This document shows positions 16,477-23,193 of a stretch of DNA of 43,909 nucleotides, in pieces. Position numbers and translations under genes: made by a program. The notes beneath the pieces were generated by a model, which saw nothing but the letters and a program-made list of their open reading frames with translations, did no database searches and was not told the DNA's origin. Within the stretch, counting starts at the first letter, position 1, and each line of letters opens with the position of its first letter. Origin of the DNA: an uncultured Eubacteriales bacterium (GTDB taxonomy: Bacteria; Bacillota; Clostridia; Christensenellales; Aristaeellaceae); NCBI GenBank assembly GCA_902788445.1, contig CADAKE010000005.1, forward strand, positions 1 through 43,909. The letters run 5' to 3'.

Positions 16477-16546
16477 CTCTGCACTCTGCACTCTGAACTC
16501 TGAACTCTTTACTCTCCACTCTGCCCCCTTTCCCCTGCACCCTTTA
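16477..16546 (+). repeat. Family H heptamer array, 10 units
   Basis: Two CTCTGCA, two CTCTGAA, then CTCTTTA, CTCTCCA, CTCTGCC, CCCTTTC, CCCTGCA and CCCTTTA in register, just outside the right end of the T element. Confidence 0.75.
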
Positions 16547-16606
16547 CCTTCTTTCTGAACAAGACCGACCGGTTGCCAATGATTTTTAACGCTTGGAGGA
16601 AAACGC

Positions 16607-17887
16607 ATGGCGGGCGAATTTACAAACATGCGGGCGCTCTTGACCGCGCTGGCCAAATCCATGAACCTGGTGAACCCGGACGTGGAGCACCACCACGAGC
16701 AGACCGCCTACCTGGCTTTCCAGATTGGGTACGAAATGGGCCTGCGCGACGAGGATTTGCATTACACCATTTACGTCGCCCTGCTGCATGACATCGGCTC
16801 GGTCGTCTCCGCCGAGCCGCAGACGATCAGCGAGATCGAAGCCCACGGGAAGGAAGTGGCGAAGATCGGCGCGTCCATGATCCGCGACCTCCAGCAGTTC
16901 CGGCGGGCGGCGGATCTCATTGAAGTGGTTCAGAACAGCTACCAGGAAAACCTTCCGCTCCTGGGCGAATCGGTCGCCATGGACATTTCCCAGGCGGTGC
17001 ACGTGGCGGACGCCGCCGCGTCCCTGGTCAGGGAGCGCATCCCCATCCTGAACCAGGTCAAATGCATCGTTTCCGCCGTAAACAATCTGCGGGGCACGGA
17101 GTTTTCCCCCAAGGCCGTGGACGCTTTCCTGACCGTGAGCAAGCGGGAATTCATGTGGATGGATCTTTCCCTGAATCCTTCCTTCCTGCTGTATTTTACC
17201 GGCGAAATGCGCAAGGTCAGCCTGGAGGAAACGCGATTGTACACCCGCCTCCTCTCCCGGATCATCGACTTCCGCAGCCCCTTCACCGCCATGCATTCCG
17301 CCGGGGTGGCGGCTTCCGCCCGGGAGTTGGCGCGGCTATGCGGCATGAACGCGGAGGAATGCACGATGATGGAAATCGCGGGCTACCTGCACGACGTGGG
17401 GAAGCTGCGCGTGCCCAACGAAATATTGGAAAAGCCCGGCAAGCTGACGGACGAGGAATTCAACATCGTGAAGGAGCATCCCTATTACACCCGCCTGATC
17501 CTCAAGGACGTGGACGGCTTTGAAAAGATCACGGACTGGGCGGGGTTCCACCACGAAAAGCTGAACGGCAACGGCTATCCCTTCCACTTTGAAGCCCAGC
17601 GCCTGGACACCGGCGCCCGGATCATGGCCGTGGCGGACATCTTCTCCGCCATCACCGAGGTGCGCCCCTACCGCAAGGGCATGGATCGGACGCAGGCCAT
17701 GCGCGTGCTGTGGGAAAACGTCGAGAGCGGCGGCATCAGCCGGGAGATCGTGACGCTCCTGGAAGCGCACTACGACGAGGTGGACACCGCCCGCGAAGCC
17801 GAATCCAAGGCCGTCGGCCAGCGGTATTTCCAGTCCATCGAGCCGATGCGCAAGAGTTTGGATGATGAGCAAAAGCCTTCCTCTTGA
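16607..17887 (+). CDS. Tandem HD / HD-GYP c-di-GMP phosphodiesterase
   Basis: 426 residues, start seven bases after TTGGAGG. The first HD domain (about residues 20-210) has HHHEQTAYLAFQIG and ALLHDIGSV. The second (about 220-400) is a full HD-GYP domain, with GYLHDVGKLRVPNEILEKPG, KEHP, FHHEKLNGNGYP and VADIFSAITEVRPYR. HD-GYP enzymes degrade c-di-GMP to pGpG or GMP at a metal centre. Both domains keep HD pairs, and the first has no GYP. There are no membrane helices. The last residues (QKPSS) and the stop codon come from the end of a family T repeat that starts inside the gene. This is the third c-di-GMP gene of the cluster. Confidence 0.92.
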   Translation: MAGEFTNMRALLTALAKSMNLVNPDVEHHHEQTAYLAFQIGYEMGLRDEDLHYTIYVALLHDIGSVVSAEPQTISEIEAHGKEVAKIGASMIRDLQQFRRAADLIEVVQNSYQENLPLLGESVAMDISQAVHVADAAASLVRERIPILNQVKCIVSAVNNLRGTEFSPKAVDAFLTVSKREFMWMDLSLNPSFLLYFTGEMRKVSLEETRLYTRLLSRIIDFRSPFTAMHSAGVAASARELARLCGMNAEECTMMEIAGYLHDVGKLRVPNEILEKPGKLTDEEFNIVKEHPYYTRLILKDVDGFEKITDWAGFHHEKLNGNGYPFHFEAQRLDTGARIMAVADIFSAITEVRPYRKGMDRTQAMRVLWENVESGGISREIVTLLEAHYDEVDTAREAESKAVGQRYFQSIEPMRKSLDDEQKPSS

Positions 17888-18193
17888 GGGGCAATGTCGG
17901 CAACTTAAGGTGAAACAATACGAACCAAGAGATTTATAACGAACAACGAACACTGTCATCCCGACCGGAGCGGAGGCGAGAGCCGCAGCGTAGTGGAGGG
18001 ACCTGAAAGCTGGAAACCGTCGGAGAAGCTGCTCCGTCTCTTTTGTTTCTCTCAGGTCCCTCCACTCCGCTGCGGCTCTCGCCTCCGCTTCGGTCGGGAT
18101 GACAATGGGGGGATGGTTGAAAATATTACTTGGTTCATATTGGAAAGTGTTTTCTTAAATTGACAACCTTCCCCTCACGGGAAAGGCTTTTTT
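17869..18193. repeat. Family T element overlapping the HD-GYP 3' end
   Basis: The left end, CAAAAGCCTTCC, is the coding sequence for the last residues of the HD-GYP protein. The right end is GGGAAAGGCTTTTT. The central D hairpin (17954-18104) has arms of about 50 bp (GTCATCCCGACCGGAGCGG and inverse) that pair almost perfectly around a loop of about 50 bases. It fills the convergent gap between the HD-GYP and ftsW genes and could act as a two-way transcription barrier. Confidence 0.85.
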
Positions 18194-18223
18194 TGTGCTT
18201 GTTTTTTGAATGACTGCCCCACC

Positions 18224-19357
18224 CTACCCCAAATTATACGTACAGCTCCTGCTGATATTCAGCACGATCCCCACGGCGGCCATGGTGATGGAGAGCGACG
18301 TGCCGCCCGCGCTGAAGAAGGGCAGGGGCAGGCCGGTGGTGGGCAGGATGCCGACGACCACGCCCATGTTGATGAACGCCTGCACGGAGATCATGCCGAT
18401 GATGCCCGCCGAAAGCAAACAGCCGAAGCGGTCTTCGCAGTGCATGGCCACGCGCATCCCGGCGATGAGGAACGCCACGAACAGCAAAATCACCGCCAGG
18501 CACCCGGCCAGGCCGAAGTCCTCCCCCACGATGGCGAAAATGAAGTCGCTCTCCGGGTAAGGCAGGTAGGCGTACTTCTGCCGCCCCTGGCCCAGGCCCA
18601 TGCCAAACAAGCCGCCCGAGCCGAACGCGATCAGGGACTGGGACAGCTGATACCCCTCGTCGCTCATTTTGGCGAAGGGGTCGGTGAAGGACAGGAGCCG
18701 CTCCCGCCGGTACTCCGCGCTCCAGGCGTAGTACGCGCCGACCGCCAATCCCCCGGTTCCCAGCAGCAGCATGTGCCGCCACTTCGCCCCGGCCAGCATC
18801 ACCATCAGCACCGAAACAATAATGATCGTGCCCGCGGTGGACAGGTTCGGCTGCTCCAAAATCAGCAGGAACATAATGCCCGGCACGATCAGCACGGGCA
18901 GGATGCCGGAGAACAGCTTTTCGATCTTCCGGCCCCGGACGGTCAGCGTCATGGCCATGAAGAGCACGGTGGCGTACTTCGCCAGTTCGCCCGGCTGGAA
19001 GGACAGAGGCCCCAGCGAAAGCCAGCGGCGGGAGCCGTTGATGGAGCGCCCGATGCCCGGGATGGCCACCAGCACCAGCAGCACGGCGCTCACGATCACG
19101 CCGCCCATCACCACCCGCCGCCGCTCCCAGAAGCGGTAGGGGATGCGCATCGTCACCGCCATCGCTGCCGCGCCGACCGCCGCGCCAAAGAGCTGCTTCT
19201 TCACTTCGGAGAGCGGGTCTCCCCCATCCTGGGCCTTGTAATACGTCGCGCTGAACAGCGTCAAAAGCCCCAGCATGAGCAGCAGGATCATGATGGTCAA
19301 CAGCGTTTTGTCCACCGGCTTTTCCCGGCGGCGGGAGAGGAGGGGAGTGGTGGTCAT
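18224..19357 (-). CDS. ftsW: SEDS-family FtsW/SpoVE peptidoglycan polymerase
   Basis: 377 residues with about ten membrane helices. SEDS signatures are visible: LLTLFSATYY near the start, GSRRWLSLGPLSFQPGELAK in the middle, FGSGGLFGMGLGQGRQKY and PYPESDFIFAIVGEDFG, then NMGVVVGILPTTGLPLPFFSAGGTS near the C-terminus. The family polymerises lipid II glycan strands at the septum or in the spore cortex, with a class B PBP partner such as the one encoded at 25013-27133. It is the last gene of the dcw cluster here; the murG that normally follows is absent. FtsW and SpoVE cannot be separated by eye. Confidence 0.92.
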   Translation of the reverse strand: MTTTPLLSRRREKPVDKTLLTIMILLLMLGLLTLFSATYYKAQDGGDPLSEVKKQLFGAAVGAAAMAVTMRIPYRFWERRRVVMGGVIVSAVLLVLVAIPGIGRSINGSRRWLSLGPLSFQPGELAKYATVLFMAMTLTVRGRKIEKLFSGILPVLIVPGIMFLLILEQPNLSTAGTIIIVSVLMVMLAGAKWRHMLLLGTGGLAVGAYYAWSAEYRRERLLSFTDPFAKMSDEGYQLSQSLIAFGSGGLFGMGLGQGRQKYAYLPYPESDFIFAIVGEDFGLAGCLAVILLFVAFLIAGMRVAMHCEDRFGCLLSAGIIGMISVQAFINMGVVVGILPTTGLPLPFFSAGGTSLSITMAAVGIVLNISRSCTYNLG

Positions 19358-19413
19358 GGCGGTGTCCTTTCATTCTCATTTCAAATCAGCAAATAAGAAA
19401 AGGAAAGTAACAA

Positions 19414-19596
19414 TGTCATCCCGACCGAAGCGGAGGCGAGAGCCGCAGCGGAGTGGAGGGACCTGTAAAGCTGGAAACGGACGAAGAAGCCGCTCCGTCC
19501 CTTTTGTTTCTCTCAGGTCCCTCCACTCCGCTGCGGCCAGGTCCTTCGACTCCGCTTCGCTCCGCTCAGGATGACATCGCTTCGGTCGGGATGACA
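19414..19596. repeat. Family D hairpin with a chimeric right arm
   Basis: The left arm begins GTCATCCCGACCGAAGCGG. The right arm contains a second complete right arm of another variant (from CAGGTCCTTCGACTCC to CTCAGGATGACA) inserted into it, so two GATGACA ends occur in tandem. It fills the gap between the ftsW and GIY-YIG genes. Confidence 0.8.
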
Positions 19597-19670
19597 TTTT
19601 TTTGTATTTGTTTTTCAGTTTGGTATGTATACCGCCGCTGTTAAAAACGTTTTTTCGCGCTGAAATCATA

Positions 19671-19961
19671 TCAATTCCGACAAAAGGATTTCCCTCCATG
19701 TGGGATTGACCGTTTCAACCAACCAATTTTTTTCGCTCTCGACCATTTCTTCAACTGTTTTTCCCGCTCGATGGCGGCGCGGGCATCCTCAAACTGCTCA
19801 AAATACACCAGTTTATGGATGCTGTATTGCCTTGTAAAGCCGTCGATCATGCCGCTTTTGTGTTCGGCCACCCGCCGAATAAGATTGTTTGTAAACCCAA
19901 TATACATCGCGTTGCCGTTATAGCTGGTCATGATATACACGAAGAACTGCCGGTTTTCCAT
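19671..19961 (-). CDS. Small GIY-YIG nuclease-domain protein
   Basis: 96 residues. VYIMTS..NGNAMYIGFTNN supplies the GIY-YIG core (here VYI/YIG), followed by the conserved Arg and His of NLIRRVAEHK and the Glu of AIEREKQLKKW. Size and layout match the UPF0213/YhbQ-like stand-alone GIY-YIG group, whose role is mostly unknown although nuclease activity is expected. The start lies nine bases after the murD stop, so it is co-transcribed with cell-wall genes, an unusual place for it. A separate insertion into the dcw operon is likely. Confidence 0.88.
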   Translation of the reverse strand: MENRQFFVYIMTSYNGNAMYIGFTNNLIRRVAEHKSGMIDGFTRQYSIHKLVYFEQFEDARAAIEREKQLKKWSRAKKIGWLKRSIPHGGKSFCRN

Positions 19962-19970
19962 CGCAATGAC

Positions 19971-21329
19971 TTACAGGGCGTTCACAATCTGCTTAAACAC
20001 CCTTCCCCTCTGTTCATAGTCCTCAAACATATCGAAGGACGCGCAGGCGGGAGAGAGCAGCACGTTGCCGCCGGGCTTGGTGATGGCGCGGCAGGTTTCG
20101 ACGGCCTCCTGCATGGTGCCCGCGTGGCGGATGGCGGTATAGCCGGCCTTCCTTAAAGCCGCCTCGATCTGGGGCGCGGTGACGCCGATGAGCACGCAGT
20201 TTTCGATCAGCGGGGTTTTCACGATCTCCTCGGCCAGGGGGTCGAAGCTGACGTGCTTATCGTAGCCGCCCAGGATGATGGCGGTCGGGGCTTTCATGCT
20301 CTGCACGGCCTTGATGGTGCTGTCCACGTTGGTGCCCTTGCTGTCGTTGATGTAGCGCACGCCGTCCAGTTCGCGGGTGAACTCGATGCGGTGCTCCACG
20401 CCCGGGAAGGTGCGCATCGCCTGGCGAATCACCGGCGCGGGCACGCCGCGGGAGAAGGCCATCGCCGCCGCGGCCAGGGCGTTTTCCAGGTTGTGCGGGC
20501 CGGGGATGCGCAGTTCCTCCGCGCCGCAGACGGTCTTTTCCTCGCCGCCGATGCGCACGACGATCTTCCCGTCCCGGACGAACGCGCCCTGCTCCACCTC
20601 ATGCAGCCGGGAGAAGAACAGCACTTGGCCCTTTAATCCTTCCGCCATCTTCCGGCAGGCCTCGTCCTCGTAATTCAGGACGGCGAAATCCTCCGGCCCC
20701 TGGGCGTCGAAGATGTGGCGCTTGAGGCCAGTATACACCTCCATGGTGCCGTGGCGGTTCAGGTGGTCTTCGGTCACGTTCAGCACGGCGGCGGACAGGG
20801 GATGGAAGGTTTCGGTGGTCTCCAGCTGGAAGCTGGACACTTCGGCCACGATCACATGGTCGTATTTGCTTTCCATGGCGGCGGCGCTCAGGGGATAGCC
20901 GATGTTGCCGCACACGTGGGCCACCTTGCCCGCGGCCTCAAAGATCGCGCCCAGCAGCGACACGGTGGTGGTCTTGCCGTTGGTGCCGGTCACAGCGATG
21001 AGGGTGCCCTTGGCTAAGGTGGAAGCCATTTCCAGTTCGCCCGTCACGGGAATCCCCGCCGCCCGCGCGGCCTTCACGATCGGCGCGTCGATGGGCACGC
21101 CGGGGCTGATGCACAGCACGTCCTGACCTTTCAGGGCGTCTAATCCATCTTCGCCCAGGCGAAAGGAAATGGGCAGATCATTCAAAGCGTCCAGCTTCTC
21201 CCCGAACGCCTCGCGCGGCTTCATGTCGTTGACCGTCACGACGGCCCCCGCCTGATGCAATAACTGCGCCGCCGCCACGCCGCTGCGGGCCATGCCCACG
21301 ATCAACACTTTTTTATTCTGCCAGTCCAA
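19971..21329 (-). CDS. murD: UDP-N-acetylmuramoyl-L-alanine--D-glutamate ligase
   Basis: 452 residues, the usual length. It adds D-glutamate to UDP-MurNAc-L-Ala in the cytosol. The N-terminal Rossmann domain begins KVLIVGMARSGVAAAQLL. The ATP site is VTGTNGKTTTVSLL near residue 115. VAEVSSFQLE and NVTEDHLNRHG follow, and the C-terminal domain has PGVEHRIEF, INDSKGTN and LLSPACASFDMF, all typical of MurD. The start is a TTG placed seven bases after GAGGTGA. It is separated from mraY by a heptamer-repeat region and followed closely by the GIY-YIG gene. Confidence 0.95.
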   Translation of the reverse strand: MDWQNKKVLIVGMARSGVAAAQLLHQAGAVVTVNDMKPREAFGEKLDALNDLPISFRLGEDGLDALKGQDVLCISPGVPIDAPIVKAARAAGIPVTGELEMASTLAKGTLIAVTGTNGKTTTVSLLGAIFEAAGKVAHVCGNIGYPLSAAAMESKYDHVIVAEVSSFQLETTETFHPLSAAVLNVTEDHLNRHGTMEVYTGLKRHIFDAQGPEDFAVLNYEDEACRKMAEGLKGQVLFFSRLHEVEQGAFVRDGKIVVRIGGEEKTVCGAEELRIPGPHNLENALAAAAMAFSRGVPAPVIRQAMRTFPGVEHRIEFTRELDGVRYINDSKGTNVDSTIKAVQSMKAPTAIILGGYDKHVSFDPLAEEIVKTPLIENCVLIGVTAPQIEAALRKAGYTAIRHAGTMQEAVETCRAITKPGGNVLLSPACASFDMFEDYEQRGRVFKQIVNAL

Positions 21330-21360
21330 GGAAAATCACCTCGATTGCAATTTACAAAGG

Positions 21361-21419
21361 GATTAGGGATTAGGGAATAGGCATTAGGAGAGTGCAAAGT
21401 ACAGAGTGCAGAGTGCAGA
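21361..21419 (+). repeat. Family H heptamer array, two word types in one register
   Basis: GATTAGG, GATTAGG, GAATAGG, CATTAGG, AGAGTGC, AAAGTAC, AGAGTGC, AGAGTGC: the TAGG-type and GTGC-type words lie in a single uninterrupted seven-base register. This shows that the two sub-families are one class. Confidence 0.8.
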
Positions 21420-21461
21420 TGATTTTGTCGATCAACGAGGCTGACCGCTATTGTGATCTAT

Positions 21462-21496
21462 ACTCTCTGTACTCTGCACTCTGTACTCTGAACTCT
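21462..21496 (+). repeat. Family H heptamer array, inverse arm
   Basis: Five units ending in ACTCT (ACTCTCT, GTACTCT, GCACTCT, GTACTCT, GAACTCT). They are complementary to the AGAGTGC units at 21389-21416, so the intergenic RNA between mraY and murD could fold into a long hairpin. Confidence 0.7.
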
Positions 21497-21527
21497 AAAA
21501 ACGCTTATCGCGCAGCCCCTAAACAGG

Positions 21528-22568
21528 TCAGTAATACGCCCCCATACTCACCACCGCGATCACGGACAGGACGAGGGTGACGGCAGCGTACATGAGTACG
21601 ATCTGGTTTTCCTTCATGCCGCAGAGCTCGAAGTGGTGGTGGAGGGGGGACATCTTGAAGATGCGCCTGCCCTGGCCGTACTTCTTCTTGGTGTACTTAA
21701 AGTAGGTGGTCTGCATCATCACGGAGACGGAGCTCATGATGCAGGTGAAGGAAATCAGGATCAGCAGGAACTGGGTCCGGGTCAGCATGGCGACGCCCAC
21801 CATGGCCCCGCCGATGAACATGCTGCCCGTGTCCCCCATGAAGATTTTGGCCGGGTGGCGGTTATAGCGAAGGAAGCCGATGCTGGCCCCCGCCAGGGCG
21901 AAGCAGAGCAGCGCGATGGGCAGCCCCCAGGCTTCCGCCAGCGTCTCCCCCACGGTCATGAACAGCACGATCAGCCCGAACGCGATCATCCCCACCACCG
22001 TGACGGAGGACAGCAGGCCGTCCACCCCGTCCTGGAGGTTGGCGGAGTTGGTGATGAACATGACCAGCACCGTCATGATGGGGATATAGAAGATGCCCAA
22101 ATCCCAAGTCAGAGAGGTAAAGGGAATGATCACGTCGCTGCCCAGCTTCTGATAGCAGAAGAAGGAAAAGGCCAGGCCGATGAACATCTGCCCGATCAGC
22201 TTCTGCTTGGGCTTCAGTCCTTCATGGTCTTTCTTTACATCTTTGATGTAATCGTCCGGGAACCCAAACAGCGCCATGCAGCCGACGGTGATAAACAAAA
22301 GCGGCCACAGGGAATTGTTCAGGCCGAACGTCCAGCCATGCTTGATGCCCACAATCACCGTAATGACCACCGTCACCAGCACGGTAGCCAGCGCCGTCAC
22401 GATGCCGCCCATGTTGGGCGTGCCCTGCTTAGCCAGGTGGGCCTGGGGGCCCAGGTCATAGATCGTCTGGCCGAACTTGAGCTTCTTTAAGAACGGCAGG
22501 AACCGGGGCATCACCAGCAATACTACCGCCACGGCGCAGACCATGGCATATACTCCGTACAGATACAT
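21528..22568 (-). CDS. mraY: Phospho-N-acetylmuramoyl-pentapeptide transferase
   Basis: 346 residues with about ten membrane helices. It moves phospho-MurNAc-pentapeptide to undecaprenyl phosphate, giving lipid I at the inner face of the membrane. Visible family motifs are HLAKQGTPNMGG, FPDDYIKDVKKDHEGL with the paired Asp residues, NSANLQDGVDGL, FMGDTGSMFIGG and SPLHHHFELCG. In the active-site loop the usual NLTDG reads NLQDG, with the Asp retained. The gene follows murE without the murF that normally lies between; that gap instead holds repeats. Confidence 0.95.
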   Translation of the reverse strand: MYLYGVYAMVCAVAVVLLVMPRFLPFLKKLKFGQTIYDLGPQAHLAKQGTPNMGGIVTALATVLVTVVITVIVGIKHGWTFGLNNSLWPLLFITVGCMALFGFPDDYIKDVKKDHEGLKPKQKLIGQMFIGLAFSFFCYQKLGSDVIIPFTSLTWDLGIFYIPIMTVLVMFITNSANLQDGVDGLLSSVTVVGMIAFGLIVLFMTVGETLAEAWGLPIALLCFALAGASIGFLRYNRHPAKIFMGDTGSMFIGGAMVGVAMLTRTQFLLILISFTCIMSSVSVMMQTTYFKYTKKKYGQGRRIFKMSPLHHHFELCGMKENQIVLMYAAVTLVLSVIAVVSMGAYY

Positions 22569-22682
22569 ATTCGTCAGGAACCTTTCTCGTGGGAATCAAC
22601 CAGCCGTCGCTGGGGTGTGTTTTTTCCGGGGAGTGCGAAATCCTGCGTGTATGCGTGTAAACGTGTAATGAGGGAGGGGAGA

Positions 22683-22703
22683 GGAATTAGGCAATAGGCA
22701 GTA
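22683..22703 (+). repeat. Short family H heptamer array
   Basis: AATTAGG, CAATAGG, CAGTAGA: three units at the left edge of the D-repeat block. Confidence 0.5.
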
Positions 22704-22721
22704 GAAACCGGTTCCCTGCGC

Positions 22722-22819
22722 TGTCATCCCGACGAAGCCGACCCACTCCGCTTTGTCATCCCGACCGGAGCCGACCCACTCCACTCTGTCATCCCGACCG
22801 AAGCGGACCCACTCCACTT
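22722..22819. repeat. Tandem array of truncated family D left arms
   Basis: Three successive units start at 22722, 22754 and 22787, each beginning TGTCATCCCGAC and ending CCCACTCC-R-CT, with periods of 32-33 bases. A fourth start at 22820 leads into a full hairpin. Only left arms are repeated. Confidence 0.8.
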
Positions 22820-22964
22820 TGTCATCCCGACCGAAGCGAAGGCGAGAGCCGCAGCGGAGTGGAGGGACCTGGGAGAAACGCAATCGACCAAGCAACGCTA
22901 TACCCAGCTCTCAGGTCCCTCGACTTCGCCTCCCCTCTGGGTCGGCTTCGCTCGGGATGACAAT
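22820..22964. repeat. Family D hairpin
   Basis: The left arm GTCATCCCGACCGAAGCG runs through GAGGGACCTGGG, a loop of about 45 bases contains CAATCGACCAAG, and the right arm runs from CAGGTCCCTCGAC to CTCGGGATGACA. A separate eight-base inverted repeat, ATGATAAT...ATTATCAT, lies just beyond (22963-22992). Confidence 0.85.
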
Positions 22965-23013
22965 GATAATTGAACGATAACATCATTATCATGGGTGAAG
23001 TCGACACATCCGT

Positions 23014-23155
23014 TGTCATCCCGACCGAAGGTGAGCGGGACGCGAACCGTAGTGGAGGGACCTGGGAGAAACGCAATCGACCAAGCGACGCTATACCCAG
23101 CTCTCAGGTCCCTCGACTTCGTGTCGCCTCTGGCTCCACTTCGCTCGGGATGACA
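23014..23155. repeat. Family D hairpin
   Basis: It has the same plan and nearly the same loop as the copy at 22820, but a different arm variant (GACCGAAGGTGAGCGGGACG). Together with that copy it occupies the murE-mraY gap, where murF would be expected. Confidence 0.85.
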
Positions 23156-23193
23156 GCGGAGGAGTTTGGTTGGGTGACGGCGGGCACTATTGC

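Noticed and set aside
18206..19396. Long plus-strand open frame opposite ftsW
   Set aside because: Rich in His, Gln and Arg, the usual shadow of a GC-rich gene on the other strand, and the minus-strand frame is an unmistakable SEDS protein.
22722..22964. CRISPR array
   Set aside because: The 32-33 bp tandem units have no separate unique spacers, and there are no cas genes; they are truncated repeat arms.
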